A DNA stretch of 64,000 nucleotides from Butyrivibrio sp. AE3009 (GCF_000420845.1 NZ_ATVS01000009.1:1-64000); one strand, 5' to 3'. Shown: positions 28,601 to 37,651, numbered from the stretch's first letter. Notes: generated by a model from the letters alone, not told the origin. A program made the numbers and translations.

Positions 28601-29295
28601 CCTCTGGCACCTGCCCTTACAATAACGAAGTCAATGCCAAATTCCTTTTTCATACGGGCAAAGTTATCTTTAGTAATGTTCTTCTGATACTTTGAGATGT
28701 CTATACCATAGCGAATGCCAACTCTTTTGCTGTCATCATCGGTCTTGTAATACTTGGGATATCTGACCCTGAGCTGCGGATGGAGCTTGAATACATGTGG
28801 ATCGGGATTCTGCGCCTCAAGGAAAGTGAATTCCTCCTCATCAAGAGGTGAAATGGGAACAATTGTCTGATCCTCTTCTATTGGAAAGTATTTAAGAAGT
28901 TCCGGATCCTCAGAATCGTAGAACCAGGTGTCGCCGTTTTCATCAACGGATATGTAGTTGCCGTCTTCCTTTTTGGTGAGGTTATAACGCTCAAGCCAAG
29001 CGGATTCCCGGTCCGTGTCAATGGTCGCTCTGTCTTCAACCGCCTCTTCTACCGGCTCTTCCCCCACTTCCTCTGTGGTTACTTCATCCGATTCTTCCAA
29101 CATTTCTTCGGAGTAGTCTTCTGTACTCTCTTCAAAAGAAGCAGTTTCAACTCCATCTTCCTCAATATCCACTGATTCCTCCAACGCTATCTCCTCAGAA
29201 AAATCAGTGTATTCTCCCTCTGATGCACTTACAGGGATTCCCGTAAACAGCATCATGCAGCTGAGTAATGCTGCGCATAATCTCTTTTTCATCAT
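25675..29295 (-). CDS. Secreted GH25 muramidase with InlB-type and Gly-rich beta repeats
   Basis: Hydrolyses beta-1,4 bonds between N-acetylmuramic acid and N-acetylglucosamine in peptidoglycan. Signal peptide 1-25, very acidic linker to about 95, GH25 domain about 190-415 with RYGIDISKYQ (Asp199), YIDYEYS (Asp298, Glu300) and VDFDFW, two InlB/Flg_new-like repeats about 420-560 (GHTFVEWNTKADG, YIFTGWYKDEN), then Gly-rich beta modules with GKGNY turns to the end, as in the neighbouring LRR-lipase. Its start codon overlaps the stop of the deaminase gene (AAATGATG), so the two are probably translated from one mRNA. It may remodel the producer's own wall or attack rivals. Confidence 0.9.
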   Translation of the reverse strand: MMKKRLCAALLSCMMLFTGIPVSASEGEYTDFSEEIALEESVDIEEDGVETASFEESTEDYSEEMLEESDEVTTEEVGEEPVEEAVEDRATIDTDRESAWLERYNLTKKEDGNYISVDENGDTWFYDSEDPELLKYFPIEEDQTIVPISPLDEEEFTFLEAQNPDPHVFKLHPQLRVRYPKYYKTDDDSKRVGIRYGIDISKYQKNITKDNFARMKKEFGIDFVIVRAGARGYGSAGTLIDDECFVNNAKNAAAAGLKVGVYIYSQAITEDEAVEEANYCLNKIKDFKSAITLPIYIDYEYSKDPGRLQKAGLSAEQHTAIVNRFCTTIKNSGFLPGIYANRDMLEKDMVLSQIPKTTYIWMANFVKNLDGEYGTSYEGRLETWQVTSSFSFPSGMVGSTYVDFDFWFGDYYRIADSLKYEANGGRGSMSVTKGYQGTEVTVANCSYNNAGHTFVEWNTKADGTGQSYMPGDKYTLTQDNDVLYAIWKIQSYTMTFDSMGGSSVSSITAVYNTLIKKPADPVRQDYIFTGWYKDENCNYEWDFTKDTLRRDTVLYAGWKLDESLDWGDLDLPENADIKAMYASADKVPLEILVYGVPESVNYEGKAITFPGIRVFYGTKQLKLGSDYTVKYKNNVNVGKTEIDKAQLIITGKGNYQKTRIVEFAILPLDITDKLIAPDVKLGYTGKAQKAVTTVSYVKDDKGGTTLLAAGKDFDYIYDEALIGSADEDTEYTVTVKAKGNYTGSGTFTAVILKKETEKVPVSKLKIGKIKAQKLELGADGSVKAAEPVLTVSYNKAAVPLLGDGEDPDADGYVIERYTDNDRAGTASVYIRGTGKYTGERRITFKVTALPMKSVKVEGLKTSFVFACKAITQEGNYKLTYTDAAGTTYELRENEHFTVLYLNNVNAGKNKASITFTGIGAFSGTVKKTFSIEPAVLIAGKEPDPEDVDTYYFTKGGVKPEVKIAFKKDGVLYDLVQGKDYTLKYAGNTTVTKPGKNASVTITGKGNYKGTIRREFKISPENLGALDVYAADVTDKDKAGNFKTSMTITDLSGHKLAAGTDFDKTIIYTYAEDRKIGGQQKHDGDPVLNADIIPEGTRLRASVYGKGNFEGIGSAEFRVVTTSIAKAKVKIADQCYTGRPVEITKSDITSVMVGKNLVLPENYRIVPGSYVANVGKGTAKVTLEGIGNYGGRVVATFKITAKNVAGK

Positions 29296-31757
29296 TTCTC
29301 CTTCTCCCCAAACTCCCTCTGTATCTTCCTTATCTGCTCCACGATCCCCTTCTCCTCATCGAAGAATTCCACGTATCCCTGCAGGGAACGGGCCTTCTGC
29401 TGGAGGGTCTTGGAGCGGCTCCACACCAGGATGGCGGCTTTGCCTTTGCCATTTTTGGCTTCCTGGATGAGGTTGGCGGCGGCGCTGTTGCCATCGAAGG
29501 CAACGACCATGGAAGGGCGCCTTTCGAAGATCTCGTAGTTGAAGCTCTTGTAGATGCCCATGCCCTCAGTCTCTGTGGAAACTCTTATTTTAACGCCGCT
29601 ATTCTTTAGCCGGTCAATCTCTTTGGCGGTCACGGCCGCAGGAACAACGCTGTAGATCTTGAATCCTTTTTTATTATTATCAAGCATATACTTCTCATAG
29701 CCTGAGAGCTTGTGCCCTATGACAAAAAAGACCTCCTCGGGATCCAGGAACTTCATCAGCTCCTTCATCTGTTTGATGCCCTCCTGTGTCACACGGGTAG
29801 CACGCTTCTCAGTATTAAAGCTTCCTCCCAGCAAAATAACCGGGAATCTATCCCAGGACAGCTCCTCAATCTCTTCCTTGAGCTCTCTGTTGGCGTCGAA
29901 CCTTGGAACACTCTTAGTATTGCCACGGGATATCTTAACAGTCTGCATCTTCTCAAGAAGAACTTCCTCCATATCCCTTTCGCCGAGCATCTCCGTGTAA
30001 GCTGCTTTCTTGGTAGAATACGCAGCCCTGCTGTATTCTATGATGCTCTCCTCGTTTTCCTTCATAAGACGAAGGTCCTTCTCAGACAGCTCCAGCATCC
30101 TCTCCAACGACAGTTCCTCATCAATTGAATTGGTTCCGTAGAGAGCCGCACCATCTGAGCCCTGCACGCACTTTATGCCCTGTTTCAGGTACTGCCGCAG
30201 GGGGTGCTTATCCAGAGAATTCAGGTTATTTAATCTTACGTTACTGGTTATCTGGAACTCCAGCACCACATTGTTCTCTTTTAACATCTTAAGGACTTCT
30301 TTGCCCTTCAGAGACCTTAAGGAGTAGGTGTACAGACCATGTCCCAGTCTCATTCTCGGCATCTGCTGCCCCGGCGCAAGGAAATCCCGTACACACTGAA
30401 TGCTGCCCAGAATATTGTCCTTGTAACTGTCATTCTCTCCGGCGTGAACTCTGATGACAAAGGAAGGATCGTCCTTTGCGATCTTCACCAGCTCCTTGAA
30501 AACAGGTCTCAGAGTGCTGATATCATTAATCTCCTCGCCGACAAAATCGCAGCCCGCCACATACGGATCAAGAGCTGTGGCCTTCAGAACTGCCAGGTTC
30601 TGCTCCAGATAATCCGCCGGTGTCACCGCATCTTTGATAATTGTAAGAGGGATCCTTCGCATCGCAGCCAGGAAGCGGATCATGACACCCGTCTCCTGAT
30701 AGATCCTTGGCATGACCTCATGGACCTGCCGCAGCATTTCGATGGATTCATATTTTTTTACCAGAGTGGTATCACTTATCTCGGCGTAGCAGACTCCCTG
30801 ACGCTTGTAGTAACGTGCGATCCACAGGAGCTTGTCCTGGAAAATAGTATTATTGCAATAATCCGGATTCTCCCTGTCTATCAGCATCTGCTTGAGGTAG
30901 CGCTTAACGTCCTCGTCGGGGATCTGGTCCACGTTATGGAGCCTTATCTTCTCATCGCTCTCTTTTCCTTTGCAAAAGACATATCGATAGAGGTAGACCT
31001 TCTCAAGGTTGGTAAAAACGGCCTGTCCATCCTTGATAACAGCCAGCGAACCACGGATCTTGACTATGTTCATTTCCGCATTTCCGAGGTTATTGAGGAT
31101 CAGGTCTGCAAAATTGATATATGTGTTGTCATTGATCTTGCGGTCTAGGTATTTGCCGGTAAGCTCTGATGTAATGAACTGCTTGGCAACCTTGGATCTC
31201 TGGGCATTTACCCGGATCCACTGCTCTTCGGTTAGCTGCAGCTCTAACTTTTTGACATAATACAGGGGATATCTTATCTGATGGCAGATTCCCAGGGCAA
31301 TCAGCATATCGCCTGTGAGATTGCCGTTCATATGGGTGTGGAGATCTGCGCGGAATTTCAATTCTTTTTTTACAAAGGTCTTAAAAACAGTCTTATCAAG
31401 GCCTAAGCGATAATCCTTGGTCTGGCTCATGAGAGTCTTGGAAATAGCCGGGATCGCAGCCTTCATCTCAACACGGGCGTCGGGATATATCCTTGCAACT
31501 TCGATGTCACCAAGGCTGAAGATATAGCTCTCATGGTTCTGCGCATCAATAAAACAAGGAACCTCGCCTCTTATCACCAGCATTCCGTTCTCGTCATGGG
31601 AGAGGGGCAGCCGCACGATTGCTGCGAGATTCCTTATAAGATTGCCTGTGCCGTGGTTGGGCGTGGACAGAACGTAGAGCATTCTGTCCAGGTCCTTGTA
31701 CAGGCTCACAATAATGTCTTTTTCATTATCCAGGAAAAAGGCTGTGAAATAGGTCAT
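29292..31757 (-). CDS. Adenosine deaminase-like metallohydrolase fused to a C-terminal Rossmann-like (SLOG-type) domain
   Basis: 821 residues, cytoplasmic, about twice the length of a normal adenosine deaminase. An N-terminal domain of unknown type (1-130) precedes the amidohydrolase core: zinc ligands HTHMNGN (His140, His142), RVHAGEN (438-441), RLGHG (His473) and QGSDGAA (Asp535). From about 625 a separate alpha/beta domain begins (VILLGGSFNTEKR ... FFVIGHKL ... MVVAFDGNSAAANLIQEA), which resembles LOG/SLOG nucleotide-binding folds; this assignment is inferred from pattern. Substrate may be adenosine, AMP or a modified or signalling nucleotide. It lies 15 nt after mgtE and overlaps the GH25 gene. 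Confidence 0.75.
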   Translation of the reverse strand: MTYFTAFFLDNEKDIIVSLYKDLDRMLYVLSTPNHGTGNLIRNLAAIVRLPLSHDENGMLVIRGEVPCFIDAQNHESYIFSLGDIEVARIYPDARVEMKAAIPAISKTLMSQTKDYRLGLDKTVFKTFVKKELKFRADLHTHMNGNLTGDMLIALGICHQIRYPLYYVKKLELQLTEEQWIRVNAQRSKVAKQFITSELTGKYLDRKINDNTYINFADLILNNLGNAEMNIVKIRGSLAVIKDGQAVFTNLEKVYLYRYVFCKGKESDEKIRLHNVDQIPDEDVKRYLKQMLIDRENPDYCNNTIFQDKLLWIARYYKRQGVCYAEISDTTLVKKYESIEMLRQVHEVMPRIYQETGVMIRFLAAMRRIPLTIIKDAVTPADYLEQNLAVLKATALDPYVAGCDFVGEEINDISTLRPVFKELVKIAKDDPSFVIRVHAGENDSYKDNILGSIQCVRDFLAPGQQMPRMRLGHGLYTYSLRSLKGKEVLKMLKENNVVLEFQITSNVRLNNLNSLDKHPLRQYLKQGIKCVQGSDGAALYGTNSIDEELSLERMLELSEKDLRLMKENEESIIEYSRAAYSTKKAAYTEMLGERDMEEVLLEKMQTVKISRGNTKSVPRFDANRELKEEIEELSWDRFPVILLGGSFNTEKRATRVTQEGIKQMKELMKFLDPEEVFFVIGHKLSGYEKYMLDNNKKGFKIYSVVPAAVTAKEIDRLKNSGVKIRVSTETEGMGIYKSFNYEIFERRPSMVVAFDGNSAAANLIQEAKNGKGKAAILVWSRSKTLQQKARSLQGYVEFFDEEKGIVEQIRKIQREFGEKEK

Positions 31758-31772
31758 ATTGTCACCTCTGTT

Positions 31773-33137
31773 TTATAAAACCAAGTGCAGCAGTCTCGTT
31801 GCCATATTGAAATATACCAGCAGCGAAAGTGCATCAACGATTGTCGTGATCATAGGTGATGCCATAACAGCCGGGTCAAAACCCGCCTTGGAAGCCAGCA
31901 TGGGAAGGCAACAGCCCACCAGCTTGGCAATAAGTACTACGATAAGAAGGGTCAGGCATACAACAGCCGCAACAGGGACTGAGAGCTTATCCAAAAGAAG
32001 CAGCTTAACAAAGCTTGCGGATGCAAGGGTCAGACCACAGAGAAACGCTACCCTCAGTTCCTTCCATATGATCTTAAAAATGTCGTCAAACTCGATCTCT
32101 TTTAGCGAAAGTCCACGAATGATGGATACGCTGGCCTGGGAACCCGCATTACCGCCTGTGTCCATCAGCATTGGAATATATGCTGTCAGAACAACGTAGG
32201 CTGCAAGGGCTTCCTGGAAGCCGGTGATGATGGCGCCGGTAAAGGTGGCACTGATCATCAAAAGAAGGAGCCAGGGCATTCTGTTTTTGTAAGTTTCAAA
32301 TATACCAACCTTGGGATAGGGCTTGTCAGAAGGCATGATAGCTGCCATCTTCTCGATATCCTCAGTGGCCTCTTCTTCCAGAATGTCCACTACGTCATCG
32401 ATGGTGATGATACCGACCATTCTGGTCTCGTTGTCAACAACGGGCATGGCGGTAAAGCCGTATTTCTGGAACATTCTGGCCGCTTCTTCCTGGTCGGTCA
32501 TGGTGTTGATGCTGATGACGTTGGTGTTCATTATGTCTCCGATGGTGTCATCGGGATTCATTATCAGCAGGTATCTGAGGGCAACTGTGCCCACAAGGAT
32601 CTTTTGTCTGGTTACGACGTAGCAGATATTGATGGTCTCAGAATCCACACCCTTTTGTCTGATGCGCTCAATGGCGTCGTTAACGGTCATGTCCTCACGC
32701 AGGTCCACGTACTCCACGGTCATGATACTTCCGGCGGAGTCCTCAGGGTAACGCAAAAGATGGTTAATATCAGCTCTGGTCTCAGGGCTGGCATTAGCCA
32801 GAATACGCTTAACGACGTTGGCGGGCATCTCTTCCAGAAGGTCCGTAGCATCGTCGGCCATCAGATTGTCGATAATATTGGATGCTTCACGATCTGACAG
32901 TGATCGAATGATGTACTGCTGTGCATCGAGTTCCAGATCGGCAAAAACATCTGCTGCCATGTCCTTGGGCAGGATCCTGAACATTTTAAGGGAATCCTCA
33001 TTTTCCATCTCACCCATTGCAGCCGCGATATCGGCTGTGTTCATCTCTGAGATGGTCTGACGGAGCAGTGTGTATTGCCTGCTAGAGAGAAGATCCTGTA
33101 AAACTTCAACGATTGTCTTTTCTTCTTCCATTTCCAT
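31773..33137 (-). CDS. mgtE: Magnesium transporter MgtE
   Basis: Mg2+ channel or transporter in the cytoplasmic membrane. The 454 residues show the family order: N-terminal superhelical MgtE_N domain (about 10-130), two CBS domains (about 135-260, with VVTRQKILVGTVALRYLL and GFTAMPVVDNETRMVG) that sense Mg2+, a connecting helix and five membrane segments with the pore signature PMLMDTGGNAGSQ (about 325). GGAG lies 6 nt before the ATG. First gene of an operon with the deaminase fusion and the muramidase. A hairpin-enclosed leader lies upstream at 33155-33229; it does not look like a standard M-box. Confidence 0.95.
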   Translation of the reverse strand: MEMEEEKTIVEVLQDLLSSRQYTLLRQTISEMNTADIAAAMGEMENEDSLKMFRILPKDMAADVFADLELDAQQYIIRSLSDREASNIIDNLMADDATDLLEEMPANVVKRILANASPETRADINHLLRYPEDSAGSIMTVEYVDLREDMTVNDAIERIRQKGVDSETINICYVVTRQKILVGTVALRYLLIMNPDDTIGDIMNTNVISINTMTDQEEAARMFQKYGFTAMPVVDNETRMVGIITIDDVVDILEEEATEDIEKMAAIMPSDKPYPKVGIFETYKNRMPWLLLLMISATFTGAIITGFQEALAAYVVLTAYIPMLMDTGGNAGSQASVSIIRGLSLKEIEFDDIFKIIWKELRVAFLCGLTLASASFVKLLLLDKLSVPVAAVVCLTLLIVVLIAKLVGCCLPMLASKAGFDPAVMASPMITTIVDALSLLVYFNMATRLLHLVL

Positions 33138-33154
33138 GGTAATCTCCTTTGTAT

Positions 33155-33229
33155 GTGGTTTTTATGGTACTTCGACCGGGAGCAGGATCACTGCCGCATT
33201 TATGTGTATCCGACTTCATTAAAAACCAC
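33155..33229 (-). promoter_or_regulatory. Candidate structured leader of the mgtE operon
   Basis: Arms GTGGTTTTTA and TAAAAACCAC (10 bp) close a roughly 55-nt region in the mgtE leader that contains a further GCAG/CTGC hairpin. Mg2+ transporter genes are often riboswitch-controlled, but the M-box core was not recognised. Confidence 0.35.
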
Positions 33230-33425
33230 CACCTTTCATTCGAGATTACATGAAAATCGCATTTCCATGCACTATAATGATAGCACAGTGGGGTGGGTTG
33301 TGCAAAAGTAATATTGGGGATAAATAGGCCCGAGTTAAATATGGATTTATATTTATTCCTTTCATTGATAACATGTTGAAAATTGGGGTATCATTGTAGC
33401 AGAATACTTTTTGCAGGAGGCGGTT

Positions 33426-34415
33426 ATGCCAAAGGGAACAAATCAGAAACTCAAGCTCTATTATCTTGCCAAGATTCTTGTTCAGAAGACGGACGACACT
33501 CATTACCTTACTATGCCTGAGATTCGTAAGCTTCTCGAAGAATACGATGTTACTGCGGACAGGAAGAGTCTATATGACGATATGGAAGCGCTGAGGGTTC
33601 TTGGCATTGATGTTATAGGCGAGCAGCGGGGCCGCAACTACTACTACCATGTGGGAGGCAAGCACTTCGAGCTGGCAGAATTAAAGCTCCTGGTGGATGC
33701 CATCCAGTCCTCCAAGTTCATAACCGAGCGCAAGTCCTCGGATCTGATCAAAAAGCTCACAGCCCTTGCCAGTGAGCATGAAGCAGCGCAGCTGAAGCGC
33801 CAGGTTGTGGTTCAGGGCCGCGTCAAGACCATGAACGAGAGTATCTACTATCTGGTGGACGAGATTCACACAGCCATGATGAGTAACAAGCGCATCACCT
33901 TCGAATACCTGACCTGGAATCTGGAAAAAAAGATGGTTCCAAGAAAGGAAGGCCTCTACGAGGAAAGCCCCTGGGCTCTTACCTGGGATGATGAGAATTA
34001 TTACCTCATAAGCTACGACACCCCCCAGCAGAAGATCAAATTTTTCCGCGTGGACAAAATAAGAAACATCACAATAACAGATAAAAGGCGTGAAGGCCGC
34101 GAAGAATTTGAGCAGTACGACATGGCCGCCTGGGCAAGAATGAATTTCGGAATGTTCGGCGGCAAAGAAACTATGGTGAAGATTGCCTTCAACAACAGCT
34201 TTGTCGGCATCATGATAGACCGCTTTGGCAAAGATATGCCCATTCGCCCCTCCAAAAAAGATGGCTGGTCGGAAACCACCGTGGAAGTCGCCATCAGCGA
34301 CCAGTTCTTTGGCTGGATTTTCTCCCTTGCCACCAATGTGGAAATACTGGAGCCTGCAGATGTCAGGCAGCGGTATAAAACAGAGATTGCAAATCTGATG
34401 AAGATGTATAAATGA
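33426..34415 (+). CDS. WYL-domain transcriptional regulator
   Basis: A DNA-binding regulator of about 329 residues. The N-terminus holds a winged helix (about 8-70, with YLTMPEIRKLLEEYDVTADR and SLYDDMEALRVLG) and the middle and C-terminus a WYL ligand-binding domain and WCX extension (EESPWALTWDDENYYLISYD near 180). Such proteins sense nucleic acid pieces or small molecules. The start at 33426 is chosen because GGAGG lies 5-6 nt upstream; the frame is open from 33411. It is divergent from the mgtE operon, which it may control, though no operator was recognised. Confidence 0.88.
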   Translation: MPKGTNQKLKLYYLAKILVQKTDDTHYLTMPEIRKLLEEYDVTADRKSLYDDMEALRVLGIDVIGEQRGRNYYYHVGGKHFELAELKLLVDAIQSSKFITERKSSDLIKKLTALASEHEAAQLKRQVVVQGRVKTMNESIYYLVDEIHTAMMSNKRITFEYLTWNLEKKMVPRKEGLYEESPWALTWDDENYYLISYDTPQQKIKFFRVDKIRNITITDKRREGREEFEQYDMAAWARMNFGMFGGKETMVKIAFNNSFVGIMIDRFGKDMPIRPSKKDGWSETTVEVAISDQFFGWIFSLATNVEILEPADVRQRYKTEIANLMKMYK

Positions 34416-34476
34416 TTATTCTTAACAGCATAAAAGATCTGGATTATGAATCTGCAGCACAGAATATATTGGAAAA

Positions 34477-34518
34477 AAGCCCGAGGCTTCTCAATGAAGT
34501 CTCGAGCTTTTCTTTTTT
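34477..34518. terminator. Bidirectional intrinsic terminator
   Basis: Stem AAGC-CGAG-CTTC with GAAG-CTCG-GCTT, with A-run on the left and T-run on the right, between the convergent WYL regulator and the small secreted protein gene. Confidence 0.85.
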
Positions 34519-34528
34519 ATAATTCAAA

Positions 34529-34852
34529 TTATTTAACCCATCTTGTGTGTGCATTCTTTACTTCAGGAAGCTCTTTAACGCTTTCGCAGATGCTCTGAAG
34601 CTTCTCGTATGAACCATCTTCTACAGTGAACACATAATAGCATCCATATGGGCGATACTCTGCAGTAGCATTTGCCACATTCTCAACATTAGCAACTGCA
34701 CTGCTGTCAAGATCAACATACTCGTTGAACTCTACAACAAATACATTATTTGTATCATGCTCGATGTTTGCCTCAGCAAAACTCTGGTGTCCTGTGATTG
34801 CCATAACCATTCCAACAAGTACTGATGTAAAAGTAATAACTAAAGCTTTCAT
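34529..34852 (-). CDS. Small secreted protein, unknown function
   Basis: 107 residues with a clear signal peptide (LVITFTSVLVGMVMAITG, cleavage near AxA around residue 26) and a compact mature part of about 80 residues (FVVEFNEYVDLDSSAVAN ... YYVFTVEDGSYEKLQSIC). I do not recognise a family. GGAG lies 7-8 nt before the ATG. It shares a terminator with the convergent WYL regulator gene. Confidence 0.65.
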   Translation of the reverse strand: MKALVITFTSVLVGMVMAITGHQSFAEANIEHDTNNVFVVEFNEYVDLDSSAVANVENVANATAEYRPYGCYYVFTVEDGSYEKLQSICESVKELPEVKNAHTRWVK

Positions 34853-35008
34853 TTCTTATCTCCGTATAAACTAAATCTAAAAAATTTATTAACTGTTTCC
34901 GACAAGTGACAATATATCAGATACGCTTATACTTGTAAATACAAAATCCGAAAAAACAATAATTCATTAACGGCGTATAGAAATGAAATAAAATACATCC
35001 AGAGCCCA

Positions 35009-35098
35009 TCTGCTTTGCAGCGATTTTTGCGCAATCTCAGACACAAAGAATTCACATTTTACCCGATCAAAAAAGATTGTTGCGAGACGCAAAGTAGA
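35009..35098. other. Structured region downstream of pflB
   Basis: TCTGCTTTGC (35009-35018) pairs with GCAAAGTAGA (35089-35098) with one wobble, and inside it GCGCAATCT can pair with AGATTGTTGC. It may be part of a 3' leader or a small RNA; no gene is seen. Confidence 0.35.
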
Positions 35099-35141
35099 GT
35101 GCGTACATATGACTCCGTCACCTTTCATTAGCCAATACACA

Positions 35142-35195
35142 GATGAGAGGCAGACAACATAAAAAATACTTGTTTTATGTTGTCTGCCTCTCATC
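35142..35195 (-). terminator. Long perfect hairpin at the 3' end of pflB
   Basis: A 23-bp perfect stem (35142-35164 with 35173-35195) and an 8-nt loop, about 10 nt past the pflB stop. There is no T-run after it on the minus strand, so it may block 3' exonucleases rather than end transcription by itself. Confidence 0.6.
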
Positions 35196-35204
35196 GTCCT
35201 GCTA

Positions 35205-37469
35205 TTAAAGTGCCTCGTGGCATGTACGTGCGATAACGTCGAGCTGCTGCTCCTTAGTAAGGTTGATGAACTTAACAGCATAACCTGATACACGGATTGT
35301 GAAGTTAGCGTACTCAGGCTTCTCAGGATGCTCCATCGCATCGATGAGCTTCTCCTTACCAAATACGTTAACGTTGAGGTGGTGTGAGCCCTGGTTGAAG
35401 TATCCGTCAAGGACGTTAACCAGCTTGTTTGCTCTCTCCTCGTCGTCGTGACCAAGAGCGTTAGGATTCATTGTCTGTGTATTTGAAATTCCATCGAGAG
35501 CGTACTCGTAAGGAATCTTAGCAACAGAGTTAAGTGAAGCAAGAAGTCCGTTCTTCTCTGCACCGTAGGAAGGTGATGCACCGGGTGCAAATGAAGCGAA
35601 TGCAGGTCTTCCGTCAGGTGTAGCACCTGTAGCCTTACCATAAACAACGTTAGATGTGATTGTAAGGATAGATGTTGTAGGCTCGGAATCACGGTATGTG
35701 TGGTGCTTCTCGATCTTCTTCATGAAGGTCTTAAGGAGCCATACAGCGATCTCGTCTGCTCTCTCATCATCGTTACCGTATCTTGGGAAGTCTCCCTCTA
35801 CCTTGTAGTCGATAACAAGGCCTGACTCGTCACGAACGGTAGAAACCTTAGCATACTTGATAGCTGAAAGTGAATCTACAACGTGTGAGAAGCCTGCGAT
35901 ACCTGTAGCGAAGGTACGTCTTACGTTTGTATCGATAAGAGCCATCTCAGCTGCTTCGTAGTAGTACTTGTCGTGCATGTACTGGATGAGGTTGAGGATG
36001 TTTACATAGAGTCCTGCAAGCCAATCCATCATGATGTCGTACTTGTGCATTACTTCGTTATAATCAAGAACTTCTGAAGTGATAGGAGCCATCTCAGGAC
36101 CTACCTGCATGTGCTTGCCGTCCTTTGTAAGGAACTTCTCATCCTTACCGCCGTTGATAGCGTAAAGAAGGCACTTAGCAAGGTTAGCTCTTGCTCCGAA
36201 GAACTGCATTTCCTTACCTGTCTGTGTAGCGGATACGCAGCAGCAGATGCTGTAGTCATCGCCCCAGATAGGTCTCATAACATCGTCGTTCTCGTACTGA
36301 ATTGAAGATGTTGTAACAGAGATCTTAGCAGCATACTTCTTGAAAGTAGCAGGGAGCTTGGATGTGTAGAGCACTGTAAGGTTAGGCTCAGGTGAAGGTC
36401 CCATGTTCTCAAGAGTATGAAGGAATCTGAAGTCGTTCTTAGTAACCATGTGACGGCCGTCCATACCAAGACCGCCAACCTCAAGTGTAGCCCAAACGGG
36501 ATCGCCTGAGAAAAGGTTGTTGTATGAAGGAATACGAGCGAACTTAACCATTCTGAACTTCATTGTCATGTGGTCGATAAGCTCCTGAGCTTCCTTCTCA
36601 GTAAGAGTACCCTCACGAAGGTCTCTCTCAATATAGATATCAAGGAATGTTGAAACACGTCCAACTGACATTGCAGCACCGTTCTGTGTCTTGATAGCTG
36701 CAAGGTATCCGAAGTAGAGCCACTGAACTGCCTCTCTTGCATTCTTAGCAGGCTGTGAGATATCGAAGCCGTATACAGCTGCCATCTCCTTCATGCCCTT
36801 AAGTGCTCTAACCTGCTCGGAGATCTCCTCTCTCTGACGGATGATGTGATCAAGCATTGTTCCGTCGCCGCAGTTGTTGTAATCTTCCTGCTTCTTCTGG
36901 ATAAGGAAGTCGATACCGTACAGAGCAACTCTTCTGTAGTCGCCTACGATACGTCCACGTCCGTATGTATCAGGAAGACCTGTTACGATGTGGCTGTGTC
37001 TTGCAGCTCTCATCTCAGGTGTGTATGCATCAAATACTGCCTGGTTGTGAGTCTTGTGGTACTCTGTGAAGATCTTGTGGAACTTCTCGTTTACCTTGTA
37101 GCCGTATGTCTCAGCAGCTTCCTCAGCCATCTTGATTCCGCCGTAAGGCATGAATGCTCTCTTAAGGGGCTTGTCTGTCTGAAGACCTACTACAGTCTCA
37201 AGATCCTTCATAGACTCATCGATATATCCGGGGCCATAAGCTGTGAGGCTTGAAACAACCTCTGTCTCGCACTCAAGAACGCCGCCCTTCTCACGCTCTT
37301 CTTTCTGGAGCTCCTGAAGTCTTCCCCAAAGCTTATCTGTAGCTTCTGTGGGATCTGCTAAAAAGCTCTCGTCTCCGTCATAGGGTGTGTAGTTATTCTG
37401 GATGAAATCACGTACATTTACGTCATCCAGCCAGTGGCTTCCTTTAAAGCCTCTCCATGCTTCTTTCAT
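35205..37469 (-). CDS. pflB: Pyruvate formate-lyase
   Basis: Converts pyruvate and CoA to acetyl-CoA and formate by glycyl-radical chemistry in the anaerobic cytoplasm. 754 residues, the normal length. Active-site cysteines lie in [16 protein letters not shown] (Cys409-411) and the radical glycine in RVSGYAVKF (Gly729), with the [18 protein letters not shown] region before it. The start at 37469 has AAGGAG 7 nt upstream; the frame extends eight codons further. Its activase gene is 5 kb away at 42403, not adjacent. A consensus FNR box sits at -41.5 relative to the likely start of transcription. Confidence 0.97.
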   Translation of the reverse strand: MKEAWRGFKGSHWLDDVNVRDFIQNNYTPYDGDESFLADPTEATDKLWGRLQELQKEEREKGGVLECETEVVSSLTAYGPGYIDESMKDLETVVGLQTDKPLKRAFMPYGGIKMAEEAAETYGYKVNEKFHKIFTEYHKTHNQAVFDAYTPEMRAARHSHIVTGLPDTYGRGRIVGDYRRVALYGIDFLIQKKQEDYNNCGDGTMLDHIIRQREEISEQVRALKGMKEMAAVYGFDISQPAKNAREAVQWLYFGYLAAIKTQNGAAMSVGRVSTFLDIYIERDLREGTLTEKEAQELIDHMTMKFRMVKFARIPSYNNLFSGDPVWATLEVGGLGMDGRHMVTKNDFRFLHTLENMGPSPEPNLTVLYTSKLPATFKKYAAKISVTTSSIQYENDDVMRPIWGDDYSICCCVSATQTGKEMQFFGARANLAKCLLYAINGGKDEKFLTKDGKHMQVGPEMAPITSEVLDYNEVMHKYDIMMDWLAGLYVNILNLIQYMHDKYYYEAAEMALIDTNVRRTFATGIAGFSHVVDSLSAIKYAKVSTVRDESGLVIDYKVEGDFPRYGNDDERADEIAVWLLKTFMKKIEKHHTYRDSEPTTSILTITSNVVYGKATGATPDGRPAFASFAPGASPSYGAEKNGLLASLNSVAKIPYEYALDGISNTQTMNPNALGHDDEERANKLVNVLDGYFNQGSHHLNVNVFGKEKLIDAMEHPEKPEYANFTIRVSGYAVKFINLTKEQQLDVIARTCHEAL

Positions 37470-37533
37470 AATATTCTCCTTCTTAAAAAACAAAGTGCTT
37501 GTTAAAGTTTTATCACTTATTTTTCCGAAGGTT

Positions 37534-37575
37534 ATCTTATCAAAGCGACATTATGTAAACATTGATTGTAATCAA
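37534..37575 (-). promoter_or_regulatory. pflB promoter with consensus FNR box
   Basis: TTGATTGTAATCAA (37562-37575) is a perfect TTGAT-N4-ATCAA site. On the minus strand TAAGAT (37539-37534) with an upstream TG is the likely -10 box. The 32 bp between their centres place the site at -41.5, the position of class II FNR-activated promoters. Confidence 0.7.
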
Positions 37576-37651
37576 GTTTATGTTTGTTCACAAAATGGTC
37601 ACAATATTTTTTTAAATTAGTAGAGTCTTTTTTTGACAAAGGAGAGAATAA

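Noticed and set aside
20740..29295. LPXTG-type wall anchoring of the large secreted proteins
   Set aside because: Neither C-terminus has LPxTG, a hydrophobic segment or a positive tail.
30339..31148. A 269-codon open frame opposite the deaminase gene
   Set aside because: Antisense to conserved metal-binding motifs, with no supporting start signal.
34967..35455. Open frame opposite and beyond the pflB 3' end
   Set aside because: Runs through the terminator hairpin and overlaps pflB on the same strand in another frame; composition is low-complexity Ser/Thr/Arg.
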